Source: Saprospiraceae bacterium (GTDB lineage Bacteria > Bacteroidota > Bacteroidia > Chitinophagales > Saprospiraceae). Taken from it: a stretch of DNA of 64,000 nucleotides. Shown piece after piece: positions 9,227-18,250 of the stretch (position 1 is its first letter; each line of letters opens with the position of its first letter). The notes under the pieces are model-generated. The model ran no database searches. It was not told where the DNA came from and saw nothing but the letters and a program-made list of their open reading frames with translations. Where the stretch lies: contig JAHDIE010000013.1 in assembly GCA_020630955.1 (NCBI GenBank), positions 1 to 64,000 on the forward strand, written 5' to 3'. Position numbers and translations under genes: made by a program.

Positions 9227-10288
9227 ATGCATCTACTAGGTCGAATATTATTGTCCCCATTTACGCTTTTATACAGCATAGGGGTAGGTCTAAGAAATAT
9301 CTTTTATGATTCTGGGCTTTTAAAATCAACCGCTTTTAACGTGCCAGTTATCAGTGTTGGAAACCTTTCAGTGGGTGGAGCTGGCAAAACTCCTCATGTT
9401 GAGTACCTTATCATGCTTCTTCAGAATTACCTAAATGTATCTGTACTGAGCCGAGGATATAAAAGGAAGAGCAAAGGATTCAGATGGGTTCACGAAAATG
9501 ATTCTGTGACTCAAACCGGTGATGAGCCATTACAGTTTAAACGAAAGTTTCCTGAGAGCTCAGTTGCTGTTTGCGAAAGCAGAAACATTGGTATCCCTAT
9601 GATGTTACAGGCAAAACCAAATATTCAAACCATCCTACTCGATGATGCATTTCAACATCGGTCAGTTGTTGCTGGCCTTAATATATTATTGACAACTTTT
9701 GAAACTCCGTATACACGCGATTACCTTCTGCCTTCGGGAAGGTTACGAGAATTTAGATCATCGGCCTCTAGAGCAGACATCATCATTGTAACAAAATGTC
9801 CTCAAGATCTTAATGAACAAACAATGGCTAAATATCGCTCAGAATTAAAACCCGAAAAATATCAAAAATTATTCTTCAGTAGTTATGAGTATTCAGATCC
9901 TTACTACATGTACAATCCAAGTATTCGCAAAAAATTGACAAGAGACACAAAGGTGATTCTTTTATCCGCTATCGCAAATGTCGAATACCTTTTAGATTAC
10001 CTTGATGTTAATTCTGACATTGTACAATTGCTCAAATATGAGGATCACCATTATTTCAAAGAAGAAGAAATAATTTTATTAGAAAAGATCATAAAGGAAA
10101 TAAATGACCCCAATACCATCGTTATAACTACAGAAAAGGATGCCATGCGTCTTGATCTCCATAGAGACAGGATCTTGCAAAGCAAACTTCCAATTTTTGC
10201 CCTTCCCATTAAAGTTAAAATTCACCCTGAGAACGAAAACGACTTTGATAAGTCTGTAAAAGACTTTTTACTCAACTTTACTTCCTAA
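9227..10288 (+). CDS. lpxK: Tetraacyldisaccharide 4'-kinase (lipid A 4'-kinase)
   Basis: 353 aa, normal for LpxK. The enzyme phosphorylates the 4' position of tetraacyldisaccharide-1-phosphate to make lipid IVA at the inner membrane. The N-terminal hydrophobic stretch (residues about 7-25) fits membrane attachment. The Walker A region is VGNLSVGGAGKTP (about 44-56), followed by SRGYKRKSKG and the family signature DDAFQHR. Its stop codon overlaps the start of the following outer-membrane barrel gene by one base, so the two are translationally linked. An outer-membrane-biogenesis context is consistent with the neighbours. Confidence 0.95.
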   Translation: MHLLGRILLSPFTLLYSIGVGLRNIFYDSGLLKSTAFNVPVISVGNLSVGGAGKTPHVEYLIMLLQNYLNVSVLSRGYKRKSKGFRWVHENDSVTQTGDEPLQFKRKFPESSVAVCESRNIGIPMMLQAKPNIQTILLDDAFQHRSVVAGLNILLTTFETPYTRDYLLPSGRLREFRSSASRADIIIVTKCPQDLNEQTMAKYRSELKPEKYQKLFFSSYEYSDPYYMYNPSIRKKLTRDTKVILLSAIANVEYLLDYLDVNSDIVQLLKYEDHHYFKEEEIILLEKIIKEINDPNTIVITTEKDAMRLDLHRDRILQSKLPIFALPIKVKIHPENENDFDKSVKDFLLNFTS

Positions 10289-11967
10289 TGAATATAAGAG
10301 GAACATATTTTTTAATATTTCTAGCCATTTTATTTTCATCAAATATTTTGGTGGCTCAGTCTGCACATTATGGGCCATTTGCTAAGGCAACGCATTACAT
10401 TCAGTGTTTAGATATCCTTGATACCACTTCCGTAAATGTTCATACTGGTCTTAGAAATATTTATCGTAAAGATATAGTAGAATTTCTTCAAGGAGATCTT
10501 GATGATCTTAGAACAAGCTATTTGGTTCAAGACAATCCATTATTTGTAAAAAATTCAGCTTTAAATCAACCCACCAAGGGTTATTTAAAATCTTCAATTT
10601 TTAAAACACCAGCAAACCTAATCTCCATCAATAGAAAATCATTTGATCTCTATATCAATCCCATTTTAAATATATCCTTTGGAAATGAAAAACAGAGAGA
10701 TGGACTTCGTTTTACTAATTTAAGAGGGATCGAATTACATGGCTTAATTGATGAAAAGGTATATTTTTATTCTTCTATTTTAGAAAATCAAGGCAATTTT
10801 CACAATTACATTGAGGCAAAAATCCGCAAACACAAAACACTTCCAGGATATAGTTTTTTTAAACCTTTTAATAGTTCCATCATTGATCTCAATGGTCATG
10901 ATTATGCAAATGCAAAGGCATATCTTGGTGTGCCCATTAGTAAGCATATCAGCCTTGAATTAGGGCATGGAAATCACTTTATCGGGCATGGATACCATTC
11001 AGTACTTCTAGAGGATTATAGTAATAACTATTTCTACTTAAAACTTAACACAAGAATTTGGAAATTTCATTACCAAAATCTTTTTGCAGAACTTGCGCCG
11101 ATTAGCACACGAGCATTTAGCGGCGATGACCTACTGCCTAAAAAATATATGGCAACCCACTATCTAAGTTTTAAGCCACATAAAAATATTGAAATAGGTC
11201 TTTTTGAATCCATCATATTTTCTAGAGTTGATAATTTCGAATTTCAATATTTAAATCCTGTCATACTTTACCGAACCGTTGAATACTATCTTAATAGTCC
11301 TGACAATGTAATGATTGGCCTAAATGGAAAATGGAATCTTTTTAATAAAATTTCAGTTTATGGTCAATTTCTTGTAGACGATATCAAATTCAATGAGTTA
11401 AATTCTGGACTCGGATGGTGGGGAAATAAGTTCGCAGGCCAAGCAGGATTATTTTACCCAGATGCATTTGGTGTTGAAAACTTGGATCTAAGGATTGAAT
11501 ACAATGCTGTCAATCCATTTACCTACAGCCATAGGGATACTTTGGGAACATTTGATAACTATAGTATTGCAAATTATAGCAATTATAATCAGACTTTGGC
11601 TCATCCTTTGGGAGCGAATTTTCAAGAAGCATTAATTTTGATTAGGTATCAACCCATTAATAAGTTAGAATTATCAACTTTGATTTCTTATGCTCAACAA
11701 GGTAGAAGCGGTACCATAGTTAATGCTGGTGATGATATTTTATATCCAAATGGAACAAGAAGCGGGGACTACGGAATACATTTTCTTCAAGGTGACCTTA
11801 CTAACATTAGCAGTATAAGATTTCAAGGGAGTTATAGTTTTTATCACAACTATTATTTAGATTTTACCTTTTTAATGCGGTCGGAAGAAGGAATTATAAG
11901 CGTAGAAACCAATTATTGGGGCATTGGAATTAGAGCCAACTTTGATGGACATCGCCTCGATTATTAA
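10288..11967 (+). CDS. Outer-membrane beta-barrel protein, Wzi/RemB-like
   Basis: 559 aa with a signal peptide (MNIRGTYFLIFLAILFSSNILVAQS). The body alternates hydrophobic and polar residues as in a barrel, and contains ELGHGNHFIGHGYHSVLLEDYSNNYFYLKL. This strongly recalls the capsule-assembly Wzi family and the Bacteroidota gliding-associated protein RemB. Wzi-type proteins bind exported polysaccharide at the outer membrane; RemB is a mobile surface protein in gliding. Sequence alone does not decide between these. Position between lpxK and a Wzz-like gene favours a surface-polysaccharide role (inference). Confidence 0.78.
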   Translation: MNIRGTYFLIFLAILFSSNILVAQSAHYGPFAKATHYIQCLDILDTTSVNVHTGLRNIYRKDIVEFLQGDLDDLRTSYLVQDNPLFVKNSALNQPTKGYLKSSIFKTPANLISINRKSFDLYINPILNISFGNEKQRDGLRFTNLRGIELHGLIDEKVYFYSSILENQGNFHNYIEAKIRKHKTLPGYSFFKPFNSSIIDLNGHDYANAKAYLGVPISKHISLELGHGNHFIGHGYHSVLLEDYSNNYFYLKLNTRIWKFHYQNLFAELAPISTRAFSGDDLLPKKYMATHYLSFKPHKNIEIGLFESIIFSRVDNFEFQYLNPVILYRTVEYYLNSPDNVMIGLNGKWNLFNKISVYGQFLVDDIKFNELNSGLGWWGNKFAGQAGLFYPDAFGVENLDLRIEYNAVNPFTYSHRDTLGTFDNYSIANYSNYNQTLAHPLGANFQEALILIRYQPINKLELSTLISYAQQGRSGTIVNAGDDILYPNGTRSGDYGIHFLQGDLTNISSIRFQGSYSFYHNYYLDFTFLMRSEEGIISVETNYWGIGIRANFDGHRLDY

Positions 11968-12022
11968 CTTTATTTCTCCACTATCAATAATATATTGATA
12001 TTTGTAACAGAATTATAAAAGC

Positions 12023-13123
12023 ATGTCCACAAAAGGTCAGGTAGAGCATAACGATGAAATAACATTAAAAGAAGCCATTTTGACTTCTCAGGATTACTTC
12101 CGGGAGATAATCAAAAGCATACCGATTATCTTATTAATCATGCTGCCTGTTTTATTATACCAGGTCTATAAAGCGATGAATGACGATTTGCTTTATGAAG
12201 CGCCTTTGAGTTTTATGCTCAATGACGATAGCTCGTCTGGTGGTGCGGGGCTTACAAGTATTTTAGGGTCAATTGGTCTACCCATTGGCGGTGGAGGCGA
12301 AGATAATTTGGATAAAATTCTTGAGCTTTCTAAGTCAAGAAAAATATCCTCGGCTACAATATTTACCAATTATAACATCCAAGGTAAGAATGATTTACTT
12401 TCCAATCACCTCATACAAATGCTTGAGGATAATGGAAAATGGAATGAAAGAAGTATTCTTGCTCCTGAACAAGAATACAATATTGATGGATTAAGATTTA
12501 AACATGATTCATTACCCGCATTTGATTTGATTGAAAACAATGGCTTAAAACATTTACACGAACACTTAATTGGTAATCCAAAAAAAGACATAAGGCCATT
12601 GATCACAACTAGTTATGACGAACAAACGGGAATCATGAGTATTGTTTCCAAAACCTTCAATCCCGAAATTTCTGTGGCATTAGCCAAAAATCTTTTTGAA
12701 GAATTAAGTAGCTATTATGTTGAAAAATCCATAGAGAAACAAGAACTAACATATCGATTAATCAAAGAAAAGACAGATTCTATCTACAATGAATTACAGG
12801 CCAAAAATTCTGCTTTAGCAAATTTTAAAGATAGTAGTATGGGTTTGTTTAAACGAGCAGATCAATTGACCGAAAAAAGATTGATGATAGACATACAAAA
12901 ACTTGGGGCCATGTATGGTGAAGCAACTAAAAATCTAGAAGTAGCTGACTTCGCTCTTAACAATAAAACACCATTTATTCAATTAATAGATGAGCCGGTA
13001 TTACCAATATTACCTCAAAAAGCTTCACTTTTAAAAGGAATCATCTTAGGTATTTTGCTTGGGTCCATCTTAGGTGTGATTTTTGTAATTACTAGGAAGA
13101 TGTTTAGGGACGCATTGGCATAG
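12023..13123 (+). CDS. Wzz-like polysaccharide chain-length/co-polymerase protein
   Basis: 366 aa. Topology is typical of Wzz-type proteins: a short cytoplasmic N-terminus, TM1 (about residues 34-50, IPIILLIMLPVLLYQVY), a large periplasmic domain with coiled-coil character (about 235-310), and TM2 near the C-terminus (about 338-358, GIILGILLGSILGVIFVI) preceded by a proline-rich stretch (DEPVLPILPQKAS). No kinase domain is fused. In the family this protein sets O-antigen or exopolysaccharide length together with Wzy. The matching flippase and polymerase lie about 5 kb downstream, separated by cysCDN. Confidence 0.8.
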   Translation: MSTKGQVEHNDEITLKEAILTSQDYFREIIKSIPIILLIMLPVLLYQVYKAMNDDLLYEAPLSFMLNDDSSSGGAGLTSILGSIGLPIGGGGEDNLDKILELSKSRKISSATIFTNYNIQGKNDLLSNHLIQMLEDNGKWNERSILAPEQEYNIDGLRFKHDSLPAFDLIENNGLKHLHEHLIGNPKKDIRPLITTSYDEQTGIMSIVSKTFNPEISVALAKNLFEELSSYYVEKSIEKQELTYRLIKEKTDSIYNELQAKNSALANFKDSSMGLFKRADQLTEKRLMIDIQKLGAMYGEATKNLEVADFALNNKTPFIQLIDEPVLPILPQKASLLKGIILGILLGSILGVIFVITRKMFRDALA

Positions 13124-13244
13124 CAAATTGGCCCCTTAATGAACAATAAATTATTCAAAATTTAGAGTCTTTGACCAAAAGATCCATCTATTTGTGTTTG
13201 TTGCAACAAATTTACCTAGAGTGAACATATTTATCGAAAGTTGA

Positions 13245-13252
13245 TATCTTTG
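13245..13252 (+). promoter_or_regulatory. Candidate -7 box of the cysC-cysD-cysN promoter (TATCTTTG)
   Basis: TATCTTTG matches the Bacteroidota -7 consensus TAnnTTTG exactly and lies 25 nt before the TTG start of cysC in an otherwise gene-free 154-bp gap. I see no convincing -33 TTTG at the usual distance. Confidence 0.5.
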
Positions 13253-13277
13253 CAATCTTAATTAACGAAATATACCA

Positions 13278-13874
13278 TTGGAAAACATCCATCCAATTTT
13301 TGATAAAATTTTAAGTAGAAATGACAAAGAGTTATTTCTTAATCAAAAAGCTAAGGTTTTATGGTTTACTGGTCTATCTGGTTCCGGGAAAAGCACCATT
13401 GCCCAACATCTTGAAAAGAAATTATTTAGCGAAGGTTTCTTTATACAGCTTTTAGATGGTGATAATATCCGAACAGGAATCAATAATAATTTAGGTTTTT
13501 CACTTGAAGATCGAAATGAAAATATCCGTCGAATATCTGAAGTCGCAAAACTATTTTTAAATGCTGGTGTTATTTGCCTTAACAGTTTTGTAAGCCCAAC
13601 AATTGCAATTAGAAATTCAGCCAAAGAAATTATCGGTCATAAAGATTTCATTGAAATTTACGTTAATACACCATTGGAAATTTGTGAACAAAGAGACGTT
13701 AAAGGCTTATATAAAAAGGCAAGAGCTGGAGAAATCAAAGGATTCACAGGAATAGATTCACCTTATGAAGCACCTGAAAATCCAAATATTGAAGTCAAAA
13801 CAGAAAATCAAACCATTGAAGAATCAGTTGATCAAATTTACCAAGCTATAATCGGTCAACTTCAAAAACAATAA
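13278..13874 (+). CDS. cysC: Adenylylsulfate kinase (APS kinase)
   Basis: 198 aa. It phosphorylates adenosine 5'-phosphosulfate with ATP to give PAPS. Walker A is GLSGSGKST (residues 32-40), with LLDGDNIRTGINNNLGFS and the FVSP segment holding the conserved serine (S106). The later block RDVKGLYKKARAGEIKGFTGID is also a family signature. The only in-frame start near the family N-terminus is TTG at 13278, which is unusual but is supported by the absence of an in-frame ATG before the Walker motif. It is first in an apparent operon with cysD (9-bp gap) and cysN. Confidence 0.93.
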   Translation: MENIHPIFDKILSRNDKELFLNQKAKVLWFTGLSGSGKSTIAQHLEKKLFSEGFFIQLLDGDNIRTGINNNLGFSLEDRNENIRRISEVAKLFLNAGVICLNSFVSPTIAIRNSAKEIIGHKDFIEIYVNTPLEICEQRDVKGLYKKARAGEIKGFTGIDSPYEAPENPNIEVKTENQTIEESVDQIYQAIIGQLQKQ

Positions 13875-13883
13875 TAAATAAGA

Positions 13884-14786
13884 ATGGATTATCACATTAA
13901 CCATCTAAAGGAATTAGAAGCAGAATCAATCTTTATCATGAGAGAGGTAGCTTCTCAATTTGAAAAACCAGTATTAATGTTTTCAGGAGGTAAGGACTCA
14001 ATCCTTATGGTTCATCTTGCGCATAAGGCTTTTTTCCCTGCAAGAATACCATTTCCCCTATTACATGTAGATACCGGCCATAATTTTCCAGAAACTATTC
14101 GTTTTCGTGATGAACTTGTTGACCGTTTAGGAGCTAAACTAATTGTTGGATCTGTGCAAGAACAAATAGACAAGGGTCTAGTTACTGAAGAAAAAGGAAT
14201 CAATGCGAGTAGAAATGGTCTGCAAACGGCCGCGCTCCTTGAAGCTTTAGAAGTAGGAAAATATGATGCCGCATTAGGAGGTGCAAGAAGGGATGAAGAA
14301 AAAGCAAGAGCGAAAGAAAGATTTTTCTCACATAGAGATGAGTTTGGTCAGTGGGATCCAAAAAATCAAAGACCTGAACTGTGGAATTTATTTAATGGCA
14401 AACACCATATGGGTGAGCACTTTAGAGTTTTCCCTATAAGCAACTGGACTGAATTAGATGTTTGGCAATATTTAGCAATGGAAAAAGTACCTCTTCCATC
14501 TTTGTACTTTGCCCATACTAGACCTGTTTTTGAAAGAGATGGTGTCCTGCTTGCAGACTCAGATTTTATTATGAAGAAAGATTCAGAAAGTGTATTCGAT
14601 GAGATGGTAAGATGCAGAACAATTGGAGATATGACTTGTACAGGTGTCGCGAAATCCACTGCAAAAAATGTTGAAGAAATCATTCAGGAAATTGCTACAA
14701 CCAGAATTACTGAAAGAGGTGGAAGAACAGATGATAAACGTTCTGAAACAAGTATGGAGGACAGAAAAAAACAAGGATACTTCTAA
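13884..14786 (+). CDS. cysD: Sulfate adenylyltransferase subunit 2 (ATP sulfurylase small subunit)
   Basis: 300 aa, full length. With CysN it makes APS from sulfate and ATP. The PP-loop SGGKDS is at residues 34-39. Further family blocks are LLHVDTGHNFPETI, GGARRDEEKARAKER, FPISNWTELDVWQYL and RCRTIGDMTCTG. It sits 9 bp after cysC and 18 bp before cysN, so the three genes form one sulfate-activation operon. Confidence 0.96.
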   Translation: MDYHINHLKELEAESIFIMREVASQFEKPVLMFSGGKDSILMVHLAHKAFFPARIPFPLLHVDTGHNFPETIRFRDELVDRLGAKLIVGSVQEQIDKGLVTEEKGINASRNGLQTAALLEALEVGKYDAALGGARRDEEKARAKERFFSHRDEFGQWDPKNQRPELWNLFNGKHHMGEHFRVFPISNWTELDVWQYLAMEKVPLPSLYFAHTRPVFERDGVLLADSDFIMKKDSESVFDEMVRCRTIGDMTCTGVAKSTAKNVEEIIQEIATTRITERGGRTDDKRSETSMEDRKKQGYF

Positions 14787-14804
14787 ACAGATTAAAAAGA
14801 TACA

Positions 14805-16070
14805 ATGTCAAATAATTATAAAAATAGCGAACTACTTAGATTTACAACCGCAGGTTCTGTAGATGATGGAAAATCAACCTTAATTGGTAGACTTCTTTAT
14901 GATAGTAAATCTATCTATCAAGATCAATATGATGCAGTTGTCACTGCAAGTGAAAGAAGAGGAGAAGAAGAAGTAAACCTCGCTCTATTGACTGATGGTT
15001 TAAAATCGGAAAGAGAACAAGGAATTACCATAGATGTTGCATACAGATACTTTTCTACCCCAAAGAGAAAATTTATCATTGCTGATACACCAGGTCATAC
15101 TCAATACACACGAAATATGGTTACTGGGGCTTCAACAGCAAATGTTGCTTTAATTCTAATTGATGCAAGAAATGGAATTGTTGAGCAAACAAGAAGACAT
15201 GCAATCATTTCTTCCTTACTGCAAATCCCTCATCTGGTTGTTTGTGTTAACAAAATGGATTTAGTAGACTACAGTGAAGAGCGTTTTAATGAGATTCAAG
15301 ATAGTTTTGAAAAGTTTGCCGCTAAATTAGATGTAAACGATGTTCACTTTATTCCAATTTCTGCTCTTAGAGGAGATAATGTAGTCAACAGATCTGAAAA
15401 TACTGCTTGGTACGATGGACCTACTCTTATGTACTATCTTGAAAACGTACACATTGCAAGTGATCATAATTTTATTGATGTCAGATTCCCAGTACAGTTT
15501 GTAATTAGGCCTTATAACGATGAATATCATGATTATCGTGGTTATGCAGGAAGAATGGCAGGTGGTACCATCAAAAAAGGAGATGAAGTAATGCTTTTAC
15601 CATCTGGATTTAATAGCAAGGTTGACAAAATTATGGGGCCCGATGGTGAACAAAATGAGGCATTCCCACCTCAATCAGTTACTATTTTGTTAGAAGATGA
15701 TTTTGATCTTAGCAGAGGTGATATGATTGTCCGTACTAACAATCAACCCGAAATTACACAAGACATAGAACTGATGATATGTTGGTTTGACAATAACAAA
15801 CCTATTCAACCAAGAGGTAAGTATACAATAATGCATACTAGTAAGACCGCTAGATGTGTGGTAAAGGAAGTCAGATATAAACTTGACATCAATACACTTC
15901 ATAGAAATGAAGAAGAAAATACAATTAATATGAATGACATTGGAAGAGTTGTTATTAGAACAACGAGTCCGTTATTTACTGATGCCTACAGAAAAAATAG
16001 AATTACGGGAAGTGTAATCCTAATTGATGAAGGAACCAACAATACAGTAGGTGCAGGGATGATTCTTTAA
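14805..16070 (+). CDS. cysN: Sulfate adenylyltransferase subunit 1 (GTPase subunit)
   Basis: 421 aa. This is the GTPase partner that drives APS synthesis by CysD. G1 is GSVDDGKST (residues 17-25), G3 is DTPGH (94-98) and G4 is NKMD (149-152), followed by EF-Tu-like beta-barrel domains. CysN is not fused to a CysC domain, which agrees with the separate cysC upstream. Its last four bases overlap the tail of the converging HTH gene. Confidence 0.96.
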   Translation: MSNNYKNSELLRFTTAGSVDDGKSTLIGRLLYDSKSIYQDQYDAVVTASERRGEEEVNLALLTDGLKSEREQGITIDVAYRYFSTPKRKFIIADTPGHTQYTRNMVTGASTANVALILIDARNGIVEQTRRHAIISSLLQIPHLVVCVNKMDLVDYSEERFNEIQDSFEKFAAKLDVNDVHFIPISALRGDNVVNRSENTAWYDGPTLMYYLENVHIASDHNFIDVRFPVQFVIRPYNDEYHDYRGYAGRMAGGTIKKGDEVMLLPSGFNSKVDKIMGPDGEQNEAFPPQSVTILLEDDFDLSRGDMIVRTNNQPEITQDIELMICWFDNNKPIQPRGKYTIMHTSKTARCVVKEVRYKLDINTLHRNEEENTINMNDIGRVVIRTTSPLFTDAYRKNRITGSVILIDEGTNNTVGAGMIL

Positions 16071-17062
16071 TTATAATATACACTGACCATTTTTTCAACA
16101 CGTTCTTTAAACTGTTTGAAGTCAGTCTCCATCTTTAGGAAAAATAATTCCCGGTATTGATAACCGTCAGAACTAATTAATACAGATCTCTTCTTTATCT
16201 TATTTATCCATTTGGTTGAGTAATTGAAAAAATGGCTATTTGAGGTAGTCAAAAATTGTGGTATATCATAGCCTATGAATCCAACTTTCACATCTTCCGA
16301 ATTGTATAATAATATATTTAAGTAATTCCCAAATTCATTCAAATAGATCTTTAAATCTCCTTCTTCCTTGCCCTCTCTTGAACCAGTAAATGCCACCTGC
16401 CTTAACTGTTCTATCAATGCATCCACATCCTTAATCAAGTTTTCAATATACTTTGTGTCTTCAAAAGCACGGATAGAAATCGAAAATACAATTTGTTGAT
16501 AAAGATTAGACAACATATTTGAATTCCAAATTTCAGTAATTGGTGAATTCGAATAATACTTGGTAATATCATTTCTGAAATTTTCTAATTTAAAATTGAT
16601 TTCTTTATTCTCAACAATTTTTAATCTTGTATCATCCCAATGAAGATGGTTCCAGATAGCCAATAGAAAATTAAAAATGTAGTGGTGAGAAAAGTAATAA
16701 AATATTGGTAATTCGTTGGCTAGATAGATCATATGACTTTCCTGGTCTCGCATCAAAGTGGCCATATACAATGAAAAACGATCCATAAAATCAACACTTG
16801 TCGTTCCTTCATCTTTCCAAAACGGATGAAACATTGAAATATATCTATCAGCCTGAAATACATTATCAAGCGATATATTAAAATGTTTAGATAGTTGTAC
16901 CATCTCTGCAGATGTAAGAGCAGTATCACCATTCATTCTTTTGTAAGTAGCACCTTTCCTAAGATTTAATGTATCCATTGTTTCATGTAAGACCATCTCC
17001 GGAGAGAATTTATTGGTCAAATACTTAAAAAATTGCTCCTGGTACTCTTTCTGTAAATTCAT
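16067..17062 (-). CDS. Hypothetical protein with N-terminal HTH-like segment
   Basis: 331 aa. Residues about 25-70 (LNLRKGATYKRMNGDTALTSAEMVQLSKHFNISLDNVF) look like an XRE-type helix-turn-helix. The remaining roughly 250 residues are mixed helical with no family I recognise; there is no signal peptide and no clear membrane segment. It may be a transcription factor with a large sensing domain, but no ligand can be proposed. It converges on cysN with a 4-bp overlap and is divergent from galE, so a link to polysaccharide control is possible but unsupported. Confidence 0.65.
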   Translation of the reverse strand: MNLQKEYQEQFFKYLTNKFSPEMVLHETMDTLNLRKGATYKRMNGDTALTSAEMVQLSKHFNISLDNVFQADRYISMFHPFWKDEGTTSVDFMDRFSLYMATLMRDQESHMIYLANELPIFYYFSHHYIFNFLLAIWNHLHWDDTRLKIVENKEINFKLENFRNDITKYYSNSPITEIWNSNMLSNLYQQIVFSISIRAFEDTKYIENLIKDVDALIEQLRQVAFTGSREGKEEGDLKIYLNEFGNYLNILLYNSEDVKVGFIGYDIPQFLTTSNSHFFNYSTKWINKIKKRSVLISSDGYQYRELFFLKMETDFKQFKERVEKMVSVYYN

Positions 17063-17221
17063 ACTATGAAAATATAAAGGATTCTATCTTAAAGAAATTA
17101 ATTAACTGCTGACGCCTTACTAATCTACGATTTATAAACAAATTTAACTATACCTAAGCAAGTTTTTATAACGTTATCTAAACAGATAAATAATCAAGAA
17201 TAAAATCTACTTGATATAAAC

Positions 17222-17229
17222 TAACTTTG
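17222..17229 (+). promoter_or_regulatory. Candidate -7 box of the galE-wzx-wzy promoter (TAACTTTG)
   Basis: TAACTTTG is an exact TAnnTTTG match 14 nt before the galE ATG, giving a very short leader. No clear -33 TTTG is visible. Confidence 0.5.
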
Positions 17230-17243
17230 CACAAAGCAATAAA

Positions 17244-18236
17244 ATGAAAATACTAATTACTGGCGGTTGTGGATACATTGGCAGTCATACTATTGCGGAT
17301 TTAGTCAGTAAAAATTACGAAGTGATTTCGGTTGATAATTTCTTAAACAGTAGTCTTGAAGTTTTAAATCATTTGAAGGTACTAACAGGAAAAGACATTA
17401 TTAATTACAATATCGACCTTACAGATTTAGAAGCCACTAAATCATTATTCCATGAGCATCCAGATATTGATGGGATCATTCACTTTGCTGCATTGAAGTC
17501 TGTTCGCGAATCTACAGACCATCCTCTTCTTTACTTTCAAAACAATTTAAATTCTTTAACCAATATTCTTCACTGCCAAAGACAATGGAATATTCCACAT
17601 TTTATATTTTCAAGCTCCTGTTCCGTTTATGGAAATCCAGATAAATTACCAGTTATTGAAGAAACTCCATTCAAACCAGCAGAATCACCTTACGCTAGGA
17701 CTAAACAATTTGGAGAACAAATTATCGAAGACTTTGCAAGCAAGCATCCTGATTTAAACTTTGTCCTTTTAAGGTATTTTAATCCAGCTGGAATACATCA
17801 TACTGGTATTTTAAAAGAAAAAGCAAAAAGAGAAGTAGAAACATTGGTACCTATTATTCAAGAAGTCTATTGTGGCAAAAGAAAAGAATTAACCATCCAT
17901 GGAGGAAATTATCCAACTAGAGATGGTACCTGTGTTCGAGATTATATTCATATTGAAGATCTTGCAAATGCTCACACCTTATCTTTTGAATTTCTGAACA
18001 ATAAAAAAGAAAATGGGACTTTTGAAGTTTATAATATAGGAACAGGTACGGGTATTACCGTATTAGAAATGGTTAAGGCTATGGAGAAAGTATCTTCGAA
18101 AAAACTTAATTATTCTATTGGAGAAAATAGAGCAGGTGATGTTATAGAGGTATATGCTGATTTTTCCAAAGCAAAAAAGGACCTAGGTTGGGAACCAAAA
18201 AAAGGGATTGAGGACATTTTTAAAAGCATATTATAA
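17244..18236 (+). CDS. galE: UDP-glucose 4-epimerase
   Basis: 330 aa SDR-superfamily sugar epimerase interconverting UDP-glucose and UDP-galactose (or the N-acetyl forms). The NAD-binding GGCGYIGSH is at residues 7-15. The catalytic serine region SSSCSVYG is at 123-130, and the Y150-x3-K154 pair lies within SPYARTK. The C-terminal NIGTGTGITVLEMV and RAGDVIEVYAD are typical of GalE. It starts a tight run with the flippase (14-bp gap) and the polymerase, so it probably supplies a galactose-type sugar for that polysaccharide. Confidence 0.92.
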   Translation: MKILITGGCGYIGSHTIADLVSKNYEVISVDNFLNSSLEVLNHLKVLTGKDIINYNIDLTDLEATKSLFHEHPDIDGIIHFAALKSVRESTDHPLLYFQNNLNSLTNILHCQRQWNIPHFIFSSSCSVYGNPDKLPVIEETPFKPAESPYARTKQFGEQIIEDFASKHPDLNFVLLRYFNPAGIHHTGILKEKAKREVETLVPIIQEVYCGKRKELTIHGGNYPTRDGTCVRDYIHIEDLANAHTLSFEFLNNKKENGTFEVYNIGTGTGITVLEMVKAMEKVSSKKLNYSIGENRAGDVIEVYADFSKAKKDLGWEPKKGIEDIFKSIL

Positions 18237-18250
18237 CCATCGGCTCTTAG

